DNA from: Pseudomonas reactans
GTDB lineage: Bacteria; Pseudomonadota; Gammaproteobacteria; Pseudomonadales; Pseudomonadaceae
Assembly (NCBI RefSeq): GCF_013385825.1
Contig: NZ_JACAPG010000023.1
Span: 284,396-348,395 of the forward strand
Length of the DNA stretch: 64,000 nt
Reading direction: 5' to 3'
Part shown: positions 34,173 to 43,272 of the stretch, piece after piece
Position numbering within the stretch: position 1 is the first letter of the stretch
Layout: each line of letters starts with the position of its first letter
The notes under the pieces: model-generated
Told to the model about the DNA's origin: nothing
The model's database searches: none
What the model saw: only the letters and a program-made list of their open reading frames with translations
Translations under genes and position numbers: made by a program

Positions 34173-35246
34173 ATGCGTCCTGCCCGTGCCCTGATCGACC
34201 TCCAAGCCCTGCGCCACAACTACCAATTGGCCCGTGAAGTCACGGGGGCCAAGGCCCTTGCCGTGATCAAGGCCGATGCCTACGGGCATGGCGCCGTACG
34301 CGTGGCCCAGGCGCTGGAAGCCGAGGCCGATGGGTTTGCCGTGGCGTGTATCGAGGAAGCCCTGGAGCTGCGTGCCGCCGGAATTCGTGCGCCGGTGCTG
34401 TTGCTGGAAGGTTTTTTCGAGGCCGACGAGCTGCCGCTGATCATCGAGCATGACTTCTGGTGCGTGGTGCATTCGCTGTGGCAGTTGGATGCGATCGAAC
34501 AGGCCAAGCTGAGCAAGCCGCTGACTATCTGGCTCAAACTCGATTCCGGCATGCACCGTGTTGGCCTGCATCCGAAGGATTATCACGAGGCTTACCAACG
34601 CCTGCTGGCCAGTGGCAAAGTCGCCAAGATCGTGTTGATGAGCCACTTCGCGCGCGCCGATGAACTCGACTGTGTGCGCAGCGATGAGCAGGTAGCGGTG
34701 TTCGAGGCGGCGCGCCAGGGCTTGTCGGCTGAGGTCAGCCTGCGCAATTCACCATCGGTGATGGGCTGGCCAAATGTGTCCAGCGACTGGGTGCGCCCCG
34801 GCATCATGCTTTACGGTGCCACCCCGTTTGGCGAAGACCAGGCCGTGGCGGCCCGTTTGCAGCCGGTAATGACCCTGGAATCCAAGGTGATCTGCGTGCG
34901 TGAACTGCCAGCGGGTGAGCCGGTGGGTTACGGCGCCAAATTCATCACGCCCAAGCCGATGCGCATCGGCGTGGTTGCCATGGGTTATGCCGATGGCTAC
35001 CCGCGTCACGCGCCAACCGGCACGCCGGTGCTGGTGGCGGGGCAGCGCAGCCAATTGTTGGGGCGTGTGTCCATGGACATGCTGTGCATCGACCTGACGG
35101 ACGTGCCGCAGGCCGGGCTCGGTTCCACCGTGGAACTGTGGGGTAAAAACATCCTTGCCAGTGATGTTGCGGTGGCCGCCGAGACCATTCCCTACCAACT
35201 GTTCTGCAACCTGCGCCGCGTGCCAAGGCTCTATTCCGGCGCTTGA
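34173..35246 (+). CDS. dadX: Catabolic alanine racemase DadX
   Basis: DadX converts L-alanine to D-alanine for oxidation by DadA and may also serve cell-wall synthesis. The 357-residue product has the PLP lysine in AVIKADAYGHG (Lys33) and GYGAKFITPKPMRIGVVAMGYADGYPR, where the family's catalytic tyrosine lies. Context within the dad cluster identifies it as DadX rather than the biosynthetic Alr. Confidence 0.95.
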   Translation: MRPARALIDLQALRHNYQLAREVTGAKALAVIKADAYGHGAVRVAQALEAEADGFAVACIEEALELRAAGIRAPVLLLEGFFEADELPLIIEHDFWCVVHSLWQLDAIEQAKLSKPLTIWLKLDSGMHRVGLHPKDYHEAYQRLLASGKVAKIVLMSHFARADELDCVRSDEQVAVFEAARQGLSAEVSLRNSPSVMGWPNVSSDWVRPGIMLYGATPFGEDQAVAARLQPVMTLESKVICVRELPAGEPVGYGAKFITPKPMRIGVVAMGYADGYPRHAPTGTPVLVAGQRSQLLGRVSMDMLCIDLTDVPQAGLGSTVELWGKNILASDVAVAAETIPYQLFCNLRRVPRLYSGA

Positions 35247-35362
35247 TCGCCCGGTACGAACACAACCGCCCGGGATTTAGGCCCAAGTGTTGTAAATACT
35301 GAACGCTGTCGCCATGATAACGCTCAATTACAACAAAGCCTGAATCCTAGGAGGCTCCTGCA

Positions 35363-35911
35363 TTGGACGTCGGCGAACGACTGCAATCCATCCGTAAACT
35401 GAAGGGTCTTTCCCAGCGCGAGCTCGCCAAGCGCGCGGGTGTCACCAACAGCACCATTTCGATGATCGAAAAAAACAGCGTCAGCCCCTCGATCAGCTCC
35501 TTGCGCAAGGTGCTGGGCGGCATCCCCATGTCCATGGTCGAGTTCTTTTCCGAGGAGATCCTGCAGGAAATACCGACGCAGATCGTCTATAAAGCCAATG
35601 AGCTGATCGACATCTCTGACGGCGCCGTCACCATGAAATTGGTAGGCCGGGCGCACCCCAGCCGGGCGATTGCGTTTCTCAACGAAATCTACCCACCGGG
35701 CGCCGACACGGGCGAAGAAATGCTCACCCACGAAGGCGAAGAAACCGGGATCCTGGTGGAAGGTCGACTGGAGTTGGTGGTCGGTCTTGAAACTTTTGTG
35801 CTCGAAGCCGGCGATAGCTACTACTTTGAAAGCACCAAGCCTCATCGTTTTCGCAATCCGTTCGACGTGCCGGCGCGACTAATCAGCGCAGCCACACCCG
35901 CGAACTTTTAA
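35363..35911 (+). CDS. XRE-cupin transcriptional regulator, PauR-like
   Basis: The 182-residue product has an N-terminal XRE helix-turn-helix (LSQRELAKRAGVTNSTISMIEKN) and a C-terminal cupin (HEGEETGILVEGRLELVVG ... GDSYYFESTKPHRFRNP). The start is a TTG at 35363 with TAGGAGG 8 nt upstream. Its position between dadX and cytochrome c5 matches PauR of P. aeruginosa, which represses polyamine catabolism genes. Confidence 0.9.
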   Translation: MDVGERLQSIRKLKGLSQRELAKRAGVTNSTISMIEKNSVSPSISSLRKVLGGIPMSMVEFFSEEILQEIPTQIVYKANELIDISDGAVTMKLVGRAHPSRAIAFLNEIYPPGADTGEEMLTHEGEETGILVEGRLELVVGLETFVLEAGDSYYFESTKPHRFRNPFDVPARLISAATPANF

Positions 35912-36080
35912 GAAAAGAGGCGTCCTGCCAGCGTTGCAGAGACTCCCGTAGCTGTATCCGTGAAGCCCAATCTCCCTTTATTTAATAGGGTTGTTTCGGC
36001 CAGGCGGGCTAACCGTTATACTTTCGCCGCCTGCGAAACCGTGGCCGCAGGCGTGAATAGCCACCATTGAGGGTGAACGC

Positions 36081-36506
36081 GTGAACCTAATTATGAAAAT
36101 GCTGGCTGCACCAGCAACCGTACTGGCCCTATGGGCTGTCAGCGCTCAAGCTGCGACCAATGATGATATTGCCAAGCGCCTGGAGCCGGTCGGCCAAGTC
36201 TGCGTCCAGGGCCAGGAGTGCAAGGGCATGGAAGTGGCGGTCGCCGCAGGCGGTGGCGCTGCGAAGACGCCGGATGAGATCATCGCCAAGCACTGCAACG
36301 CTTGTCACGGCACCGGCCTGTTGGGCGCGCCGAAAATCGGCGATACAGCCGCCTGGAAAGAACGCGCCGACCACCAGGGCGGCCTCGACGGTCTGCTGGC
36401 CAAGGCCATCACCGGCCTGAACGCGATGCCGCCCAAAGGCACTTGTGCTGATTGCTCGGATGATGACCTGAAAGGTGCGATCGAGAAGATGTCCGGGTTG
36501 AAATAA
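36081..36506 (+). CDS. Cytochrome c5 family protein
   Basis: The 141-residue product has a signal peptide (cleavage near AQAA) and one c-type haem site CNACH at residues 72-76, with a methionine ligand likely in GLNAMPPKGTC. It is a periplasmic electron carrier. The GTG at 36081 has GAGGG 7 nt upstream; an ATG four codons later has no matching site. The P. aeruginosa counterpart is known as cycB. Confidence 0.93.
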   Translation: MNLIMKMLAAPATVLALWAVSAQAATNDDIAKRLEPVGQVCVQGQECKGMEVAVAAGGGAAKTPDEIIAKHCNACHGTGLLGAPKIGDTAAWKERADHQGGLDGLLAKAITGLNAMPPKGTCADCSDDDLKGAIEKMSGLK

Positions 36507-36518
36507 ACCGATCTTCGT

Positions 36519-36546
36519 CAAAAAGCCGCTTACGAGCGGCTTTTTT
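36519..36546 (+). terminator. Intrinsic terminator after cytochrome c5
   Basis: AAAAAGCCGCT-TACG-AGCGGCTTTTTT is a perfect stem followed by a U-tract. Confidence 0.92.
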
Positions 36547-36639
36547 GTATCTGTGATTTATGTTTCAGCGCTGTTCTTTGCAGCAAAGACCCGGCAAGCT
36601 CGGTCCAACCCCTAATCATGGAATGTTCAGGAGGGTCGG

Positions 36640-38562
36640 ATGGTGCAGTTGTGTTCAATCGAGCAAGCAGTTGACGATGTGCTGGAGCGGTTGCCGGCGC
36701 ATATCCACATGGGCATGCCGTTGGGCTTGGGCAAGCCGAACCTGTTTGCCAACGCGCTGTACCGGCGCGTCGCCAAGTTGCCGGAGCGGGCACTGACGAT
36801 CTACACCGCGCTGAGCCTGGGCCGGCCGACGATGGGCAATGGTTTGCAGAAGCGCTTTCTCGAACCCTTTATCGAGCGGGTGTTTGGCGATTACCCCGAG
36901 CTGGATTTCCTTGCCGACCTGCACAAAGACAGCCTCCCGAAAAATATCCATGTGCAGCAGTTCTTCATGCAGCCCGGCAGCTTGCTGCACAGCGAGTCGG
37001 CGCAGCAGGACTACGTGAGCAGTAACTACAGCCACGCCGCCCGCGATATCAACGCCGCAGGGTTGAATCTGGTGGCGCAATTGGTCGCCAGCAGCAGTGA
37101 GCATCCGGATCGCCTGAGCCTGAGCTGCAACCCGGATATCACCCTCGACCTATTGCCCATGATTGCCAAGCGTCGTGAGGCCGGCGAAACCATTCTGGTG
37201 GTCGGCCAGGTTCACAGCGACTTGCCTTACATGCCCGGGGACGCTGAACTGGGGATGGACGCCTTCGATTACCTGATCGATGAAAAAGACAGCACCACGC
37301 TGTTTTCCACGCCGAACATGCCGGTGGGGTTCCAGGACCACTTTATCGGCCTGCATGCCAGCACCCTGGTGCGCGATGGCGGCACCTTGCAGATCGGCAT
37401 AGGTTCCATGGGCGATGCGCTGACCGCCGCGTTGCTCGCGCGCCAGGCGGATAACGAAGCCTACCGATTGCTGCTGACGGACTTGGACGTTTACCAGTGG
37501 GCGCCGCTGATCAGTCACGAAGGCGGTGTCGATCCGTTCTCCCGTGGCCTCTACGGTTGCAGCGAAATGTTCGTCAACGGCCTGCTGGTGCTGGCGGACG
37601 CGGGGATTATCCGCCGCAAGGTCTACCCCGACGTGGCGACCCAGGAACAGGCTAACGCCGGCATGCTTGACGATGCTGCGCAGCCGGATGGCATCTCGAT
37701 CCACGGCGGTTTTTTCCTCGGCCCGAGAAGTTTCTATCAGCGCCTGCAGGAAATGACCCACGCCAAACGCCTCGAATTCAACATGACCCGCATCAGCTAC
37801 ATCAACGAACTGTACGGCCAGGAAGAACTCAAGCGCCTGCAACGCCTGGATGCGCGGTTTATCAACAGCGCGATCATGGTGACGTTGCTCGGCGCGGGCG
37901 TGGCCGATCAGTTGGAGGACGGTCGCGTGCTCAGCGGCGTGGGCGGGCAGTACAACTTTGTTGCCCAAGGGCATGCGCTGGAAGGTGCGCGCTCGATCCT
38001 GATCCTGCGCAGCTGGCGCGAGTCGGGGGGGGAGGTCAGTTCCAATATCGTCTGGGATTATGGCCACTGCACGATTCCTCGGCATCTGCGGGATATCGTC
38101 ATTACCGAGTACGGCATTGCTGATTTGCGCGGGCAGACAGATGCCAAGGTGATCGAGGCGTTGCTCAATATCACCGACTCACGCTTCCAGGACGATTTGA
38201 TCGAACAGGCACAGAAGGCCGGCAAGTTGCCGAAGGATTTCCGGTTGGATCCGCGTTTTGCCGACAACACGCCGGAGCGGCTGCAAGGTATTCAAGCGCG
38301 GCATCGCCGGCTGTTCCCGGAGTATCCGCTGGGCAGCGATTTCACGGAGGAAGAGCGCGATTTGTTGCGGGCGTTGAACTGGCTCAAGAGCAAATTCAAG
38401 CTGACGGAGATGCTGGAGCTGGGCAAGGCGGCGTTGGATGCGCCGGAGCCGGAGGCGTTTCCAGAGCATCTGAAACGGATGCGGTTGGATAAGCCGGAGG
38501 GGCTGAAAGAGGATCTGTATCAGCGGCTTTTGCTCGCAGGACTTCAAGCCTCTGCATTGTAG
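36640..38562 (+). CDS. Acetyl-CoA hydrolase/transferase family protein
   Basis: The 640-residue product contains the CoA-transferase family I segments IQIGIGSMGDALTAALL-like TLQIGIGSMGDAL, GVGGQYNFVAQGHALEGARSILILRS and ITEYGIADLRGQT, as in acetyl-CoA hydrolases and 4-hydroxybutyrate CoA-transferases. It is longer than many members, which run around 430-550 residues, with an extra segment around residues 300-400 and a charged C-terminal tail. The substrate is not clear. AGGAGGG precedes the ATG. The stop TAG is part of a REP-like palindrome. Confidence 0.85.
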   Translation: MVQLCSIEQAVDDVLERLPAHIHMGMPLGLGKPNLFANALYRRVAKLPERALTIYTALSLGRPTMGNGLQKRFLEPFIERVFGDYPELDFLADLHKDSLPKNIHVQQFFMQPGSLLHSESAQQDYVSSNYSHAARDINAAGLNLVAQLVASSSEHPDRLSLSCNPDITLDLLPMIAKRREAGETILVVGQVHSDLPYMPGDAELGMDAFDYLIDEKDSTTLFSTPNMPVGFQDHFIGLHASTLVRDGGTLQIGIGSMGDALTAALLARQADNEAYRLLLTDLDVYQWAPLISHEGGVDPFSRGLYGCSEMFVNGLLVLADAGIIRRKVYPDVATQEQANAGMLDDAAQPDGISIHGGFFLGPRSFYQRLQEMTHAKRLEFNMTRISYINELYGQEELKRLQRLDARFINSAIMVTLLGAGVADQLEDGRVLSGVGGQYNFVAQGHALEGARSILILRSWRESGGEVSSNIVWDYGHCTIPRHLRDIVITEYGIADLRGQTDAKVIEALLNITDSRFQDDLIEQAQKAGKLPKDFRLDPRFADNTPERLQGIQARHRRLFPEYPLGSDFTEEERDLLRALNWLKSKFKLTEMLELGKAALDAPEPEAFPEHLKRMRLDKPEGLKEDLYQRLLLAGLQASAL

Positions 38563-38584
38563 GAGCGAGCAAGCTCGCTCCTAC
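38558..38584. repeat. Collapsed REPIN palindrome
   Basis: TGTAGGAGCGAGC runs directly into AAGCTCGCTCCTAC, so both REPIN ends are present without a core. The TAG at 38560-38562 is the stop codon of the preceding gene. Confidence 0.9.
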
Positions 38585-38598
38585 GGGTGCGGCGTTGA

Positions 38599-39171
38599 TT
38601 ATTCGATGAAGGTCACTACGCCGCCTTCCAACGACTTCACCCGCGCCAGCGACTCAACCCGATAACCCTGCGCGTCCAACTCCGCACGGCCACCCTGGAA
38701 TGACTTCTCAATCACAATCCCCAAACCGGCGACCGTTGCGCCGGCCTGCTTGATGATCGAGATCAGCGCCTGGGACGCCTTGCCATTGGCCAGGAAGTCA
38801 TCGATCACCAGCACACGGTCGCTGCTGGTCAGGTGGCGCGGGGAGATCGCCACGGTGCTTTCGACCTTCTTGGTGAAGGAGTACACCGTCGCCGACAGCA
38901 GGTTTTCCGTGAGGGTCAGGGATTGCTGCTTGCGTGCAAAGATCACCGGTACGCCCAGGTTCAGGCCGGTCATGATCGCCGGGGCGATGCCGGAGGCTTC
39001 GATGGTGACGATCTTGGTGATGCCCGAATCCTTGAACAGTGCGGCGAATTCGTCGCCGATCAGTTTCATCAGTGCCGGGTCGATCTGGTGGTTCAGAAAG
39101 GCGTCGACCTTGAGTACCTGATCGGAAAGCACGATGCCTTCTTCGCGAATTTTCTTGTGCAGTGCTTCCAC
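38599..39171 (-). CDS. xpt: Xanthine phosphoribosyltransferase
   Basis: Xpt salvages xanthine to XMP using PRPP. The 190-residue product starts MEALHKKIREEGIVLSDQVLKVDAFLNHQIDP and has the PRPP loop VLVIDDFLANGKA. It lies 58 nt from rep on the same strand. Confidence 0.95.
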   Translation of the reverse strand: MEALHKKIREEGIVLSDQVLKVDAFLNHQIDPALMKLIGDEFAALFKDSGITKIVTIEASGIAPAIMTGLNLGVPVIFARKQQSLTLTENLLSATVYSFTKKVESTVAISPRHLTSSDRVLVIDDFLANGKASQALISIIKQAGATVAGLGIVIEKSFQGGRAELDAQGYRVESLARVKSLEGGVVTFIE

Positions 39172-39229
39172 GGAAAGCTTCCTCTAATGGCGCGGTGCGC
39201 GCCGAAAGTAGATTAAAAAGTAGTCGATT

Positions 39230-41239
39230 CTAGCGCTTTAACATCGCGCGTATATCCGCCAAGGCGGTGTTGCCGCGAACGGCCTTCACCTCGGTCGGGG
39301 TGTCGTCATTGCCTTCCCAGGCCAGGTCGTCCGGCGGCAGTTCATCCAGGAACCGGCTGGGGGCACAATCGATGATTTCGCCGTATTGCTTGCGCTTGGC
39401 GGCAAAGGTGAAGGCCAGCGTCTGACGCGCGCGGGTAATCCCCACGTAGGCCAGGCGGCGTTCTTCTTCGATGGTGTCGGCTTCGATACTGGAGCGGTGC
39501 GGGAGGATTTCCTCTTCCATGCCCATGATGAACACGTAAGGAAATTCCAGGCCCTTGGACGCATGCAAGGTCATCATCTGCACGCCTTCGGCGCCGTCTT
39601 CCTCTTCCTGCTGGCGCTCGAGCATGTCGCGCAGCACCAGCTTGCCGATGGCGTCTTCGACGGTCATTTCGCCGTCTTCGTCTTTTTCCAGGGTGTTCTT
39701 CAGCGCTTCGATCAGAAACCAGACGTTGCTCATGCGGTAATCCGCCGCCTTGTCGCTGGAACTGTTGGTGCGCAGCCAATTTTCGTAGTCGATGTCCATG
39801 ACCATGCTGCGCAGGGCGCTGATCGGGTCTTCGCCGGCGCACTGCTCGCGCACCTTGTCCATGAAGCGCTTGAAGCGCGACAGGCGATCGGTGAAGCGCG
39901 TGTCCAGGTGTTCGCCCAGGCCGATTTCGTCGGTGGCGGCGTACATCGAGATCTTGCGTTCGGTGGCGTAGTTACCGAGTTTTTCCAGGGTGGTGGAGCC
40001 GATCTCGCGGCGCGGCACGTTGATCACGCGCAGGAAGGCGTTGTCGTCGTCCGGGTTTACGATCAGGCGGAAGTAGGCCATCAGGTCTTTCACTTCCTGG
40101 CGTCCGAAAAAGCTGTTGCCGCCCGACAGGCGATACGGCACCTGGTGATGCTGTAACTTCAGCTCGATCAGCTTGGCCTGGTAGTTGCCGCGGTACAGGA
40201 TCGCAAAATCACTGTAAGGCCGGTCGGTGCGCAAGTGCAGGCTGAGGATTTCCACGGCCACGCGCTCGGCTTCGGCGTCTTCGTTGCGGCAGCGGATCAC
40301 GCGGATCTCGTCGCCGTGGCCCATCTCACTCCACAGTTGTTTTTCAAATTCGTGGGGGTTGTTCGAGATCAGCACGTTGGCGCAGCGCAGGATGCGGCTG
40401 GTGGAGCGGTAGTTCTGCTCCAGCATCACCACTTTCAGGGACGGGTAGTCGTCCTTGAGCAGCATCAGGTTTTCCGGGCGGGCACCGCGCCAAGCGTAGA
40501 TCGACTGGTCATCGTCGCCGACCACGGTGAATTGGTTGCGCTTGCCGATCAGCATTTTCACCAGCAGGTATTGGCTGGCGTTGGTGTCCTGGTATTCGTC
40601 CACCAGCAGGTAGCGCACCTTGTTCTGCCATTTTTCGAGGATGTCGGCGTGTTCTTCGAACAGCTTCACCGGCAGCAGGATCAGGTCGTCGAAGTCCACC
40701 GCGTTGAACGCCTTGAGCGTGCGCTGGTAGTGGGTGTAGACGATGGCGGCGGTCTGTTCCTTGGGATTGCGTGCGTTTTCCAGGGCCTGGGCGGGCAGAA
40801 TCAGGTCGTTTTTCCAGGCGCCGATCATGTTCTTGATCTCGTCCACGCCGTCGTCGCCTGCGTATTCCTTTTGCATGATGTCGGTCATCAGCGACTTCAC
40901 GTCGGTTTCGTCGAAGATCGAGAAACCGGGCTTATAGCCAAGGCGTACATGCTCCTTGCGGATAATGTTCAGGCCCAGGTTGTGGAAGGTGCACACGGTG
41001 AGGCCGCGGCCTTCGCCACCCTTGAGCAGGGTGCCGACGCGCTCCTTCATTTCCCGCGCCGCCTTGTTGGTAAAGGTCATGGCGACGATGTACTGGGCGC
41101 GGATGCCGCACTGCTGGATCAGGTGCGCGATCTTGCGGGTGATCACGCTGGTCTTGCCGGAGCCTGCACCGGCGAGCACCAATAGAGGGCCGCCGACGTA
41201 GTTCACGGCTTCTTGCTGCCGGGGATTGAGTCGGGACAT
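39230..41239 (-). CDS. rep: ATP-dependent DNA helicase Rep
   Basis: Rep is a superfamily 1A 3'-5' helicase that clears protein roadblocks at replication forks. The 669-residue product has the Walker A GAGSGKT at residues about 22-28, LLVDEYQDTN, GDDDQSIYAWRGA, and MTLHASKGLEFPYVFIMGMEE, followed by VGITRAR. Length and the start MSRLNPRQQEAVNYV fit Rep rather than UvrD. Confidence 0.96.
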   Translation of the reverse strand: MSRLNPRQQEAVNYVGGPLLVLAGAGSGKTSVITRKIAHLIQQCGIRAQYIVAMTFTNKAAREMKERVGTLLKGGEGRGLTVCTFHNLGLNIIRKEHVRLGYKPGFSIFDETDVKSLMTDIMQKEYAGDDGVDEIKNMIGAWKNDLILPAQALENARNPKEQTAAIVYTHYQRTLKAFNAVDFDDLILLPVKLFEEHADILEKWQNKVRYLLVDEYQDTNASQYLLVKMLIGKRNQFTVVGDDDQSIYAWRGARPENLMLLKDDYPSLKVVMLEQNYRSTSRILRCANVLISNNPHEFEKQLWSEMGHGDEIRVIRCRNEDAEAERVAVEILSLHLRTDRPYSDFAILYRGNYQAKLIELKLQHHQVPYRLSGGNSFFGRQEVKDLMAYFRLIVNPDDDNAFLRVINVPRREIGSTTLEKLGNYATERKISMYAATDEIGLGEHLDTRFTDRLSRFKRFMDKVREQCAGEDPISALRSMVMDIDYENWLRTNSSSDKAADYRMSNVWFLIEALKNTLEKDEDGEMTVEDAIGKLVLRDMLERQQEEEDGAEGVQMMTLHASKGLEFPYVFIMGMEEEILPHRSSIEADTIEEERRLAYVGITRARQTLAFTFAAKRKQYGEIIDCAPSRFLDELPPDDLAWEGNDDTPTEVKAVRGNTALADIRAMLKR

Positions 41240-41425
41240 ACAGAATTTCAGGAGTCGTTGTTCAAAAGGGCGGGCATTTTAACAGGCTCGCAGGATTCTG
41301 CTCTGTCAGAACGACAGTGTGACGTACCACTCGATCTAAATTTGCCGGTTTTGATACTTTGCCGCAGGATGTCGGGGTTATTTGCGACTAATGTTTACAG
41401 TTCGCGTGTTTGATAACCCCTATCA

Positions 41426-41454
41426 TTGGTGATTATCTGGCCGCACGTCATAAT
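41426..41454 (+). promoter_or_regulatory. Sigma-70 promoter for the GGDEF-EAL gene
   Basis: TTGGTG (41426-41431), a 17-nt spacer and CATAAT (41449-41454), about 40 nt before the TTG start codon. Confidence 0.6.
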
Positions 41455-41494
41455 GCCCGCCGCCACGAAATTTTGCAGAGTCTAGGGAGCTAGC

Positions 41495-43159
41495 TTGTCT
41501 ACGCCTGTCGAACCCTTGCGTTTGCTGCTGCTGGCCGATGAGCCGGCGTGGGCAGCGTTGTTGCGCGAGTGCCTGGCGCCGATGGGCGATGGGGCTGTGC
41601 TGATCAGCGCGCCAAATTGGGAGTCCGTGAGCCGTCTGTTCGATGACGACCACAGCGCCGTGCTGTTGACCACGCCCAGCCTGCAACCCGGTCCTGGCCG
41701 CTGCAGCCTGCCGTGTGTATTGCTGCTGGAGCAGGAACCGTTGGTTTCGCCGCTTGGCGTCAGCGATTGGCTGGTACGGGATGTATTGGATGCCGATACA
41801 GTGCGCCGCTGCCTGCGCCACGTCCGCGAGCGCGGGGTATTGGAAAACACCCTGCAACGCCTGGCCGAACAGGACCCGCTCACCGGGATCGCCAACCGCC
41901 AGGGCTTCCAGACCCTGCTGACCGCGCGCCTGGCCGAAAATGAAGGCCGTGGCCTGGCCCTCGGCCATTTGGACCTCGACAATTTTCGTCACGCCAACGA
42001 TGCCCTCGGCCATCAGGCCGGCGACCGGCTGATCCTGCAAGTGGTCTCGCGGCTCAAGAGCCAGCTTGAGGTCGGTGACCAACTGGCGCGCCTGGGCAGT
42101 GACGAATTCGCGCTATTGATCGACACCCGTCGCGCACCTCAGCGTGCCGAGTGGATGGCCGAGCGCATCACCGAAGTCATGGCGGAACCCTACTGGGTGG
42201 ATGGCGAAAGCCTGCTGATCGGCTGCAGCCTGGGCGTGGCCCATGCCCGCGCCCGTGCTGGCGCCGACCCGCTGATGTGGCATGCCCATATCGCCATGCA
42301 ACAGGCGAAGAGCACCCAGGGCTGCACCTTTCATATCTTCAATGAACGCATCAATCGCAACGCACGCAGCCTGGCCGACCTGGAAAGTGAGCTGCGCCGC
42401 GCCCTGCGTCGTGACGAACTGGAGCTGCATTACCAACCGCGCCTGGACCTGGACGACGGGCACATCGTCGGCCTTGAAGCCCTGGTGCGCTGGCGGCATG
42501 GCGAGCGCGGCCTGTTGCCGCCGAGTGAATTTGTGCCCCTGGCCGAGCAAAGCGGGCTGATCGTGCCGTTGGGCTACTGGGTGATCTCCCGCGCCCTGCG
42601 CGACATGCAGGACCTGCGCGAACGCGGCCTGCCGCCGCTGCACATGGCGGTCAACCTGTCGTTCCGCCAGTTCCAGGACAGCCAGTTGCTCTCCACCCTC
42701 AGTCGGCTGATTGCCGAGCGGGGCGTGGAGGCGCAATGGCTGGAGTTTGAACTCACCGAAACCGCCGTGATGCGCCGCAGCGACCTGGTCAAGCAGACCA
42801 TGGACGCCCTCGGCCGCCTGGGTGTGCGGTTTTCCCTGGATGACTTTGGCACCGGCTTCTCATCGTTCGTGCACCTCAACAGCCTGCCGATTGCCTTGCT
42901 GAAGATCGACAAGAGCTTTGTCGGCGGCATGGAAGAGCGCGAAGAGAACCGCAAGCTGGTGCACGCCATGATCAACCTGGCGCACAACCTCAACCTCGAA
43001 GTGGTCGCTGAAGGCGTGGAAACGCCGGAGCAGCTTGCGCTGTTGAGGCTGTTTGGCTGCGACCAGGCCCAGGGATACCTGATCAGCAAGCCGCTGCCGT
43101 TGCCGGAGTTGGTGGAGTACCTGACGTTCGGCAATGGCCAGCACGCCTTGCTGGGTTGA
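41495..43159 (+). CDS. GGDEF-EAL domain protein, probable c-di-GMP phosphodiesterase
   Basis: The 554-residue product has an N-terminal region resembling a degenerate receiver domain, a GGDEF domain with the altered signature LGSDEFALLI, and a complete EAL domain: LEALVRWRHG, NLSFRQF, ELTETAVM, DDFGTGFSS, LKIDKSFV, AEGVET and QGYLISKP. The EAL residues needed for c-di-GMP hydrolysis all appear present, while the diguanylate cyclase site is probably inactive. Synteny (rep, this gene, MATE, LysR) matches the P. aeruginosa phosphodiesterase ProE. Start is a TTG with AGGGAG upstream. Confidence 0.92.
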   Translation: MSTPVEPLRLLLLADEPAWAALLRECLAPMGDGAVLISAPNWESVSRLFDDDHSAVLLTTPSLQPGPGRCSLPCVLLLEQEPLVSPLGVSDWLVRDVLDADTVRRCLRHVRERGVLENTLQRLAEQDPLTGIANRQGFQTLLTARLAENEGRGLALGHLDLDNFRHANDALGHQAGDRLILQVVSRLKSQLEVGDQLARLGSDEFALLIDTRRAPQRAEWMAERITEVMAEPYWVDGESLLIGCSLGVAHARARAGADPLMWHAHIAMQQAKSTQGCTFHIFNERINRNARSLADLESELRRALRRDELELHYQPRLDLDDGHIVGLEALVRWRHGERGLLPPSEFVPLAEQSGLIVPLGYWVISRALRDMQDLRERGLPPLHMAVNLSFRQFQDSQLLSTLSRLIAERGVEAQWLEFELTETAVMRRSDLVKQTMDALGRLGVRFSLDDFGTGFSSFVHLNSLPIALLKIDKSFVGGMEEREENRKLVHAMINLAHNLNLEVVAEGVETPEQLALLRLFGCDQAQGYLISKPLPLPELVEYLTFGNGQHALLG

Positions 43160-43180
43160 ATGGGTTGCGAACCCAGTCAA

Positions 43181-43271
43181 CTGTAGGAGCCGGCTTGCCG
43201 GCGATAGCGGTGTATCAGTATCAGATGTTCTGACTGACACGGCGCTATCGCCGGCAAGCCGGCTCCTACAG
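43181..43271. repeat. REP doublet, TGTAGGAGCCGGCTTGCCGGCG type
   Basis: CTGTAGGAGCCGGCTTGCCG is mirrored by CGGCAAGCCGGCTCCTACAG; the inner ends GGCGATAGCG/CGCTATCGCC also pair. The element is about 91 bp between convergent genes. The arms are related to, but distinct from, the 100-bp REPINs. Confidence 0.9.
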
Positions 43272-43272
43272 G

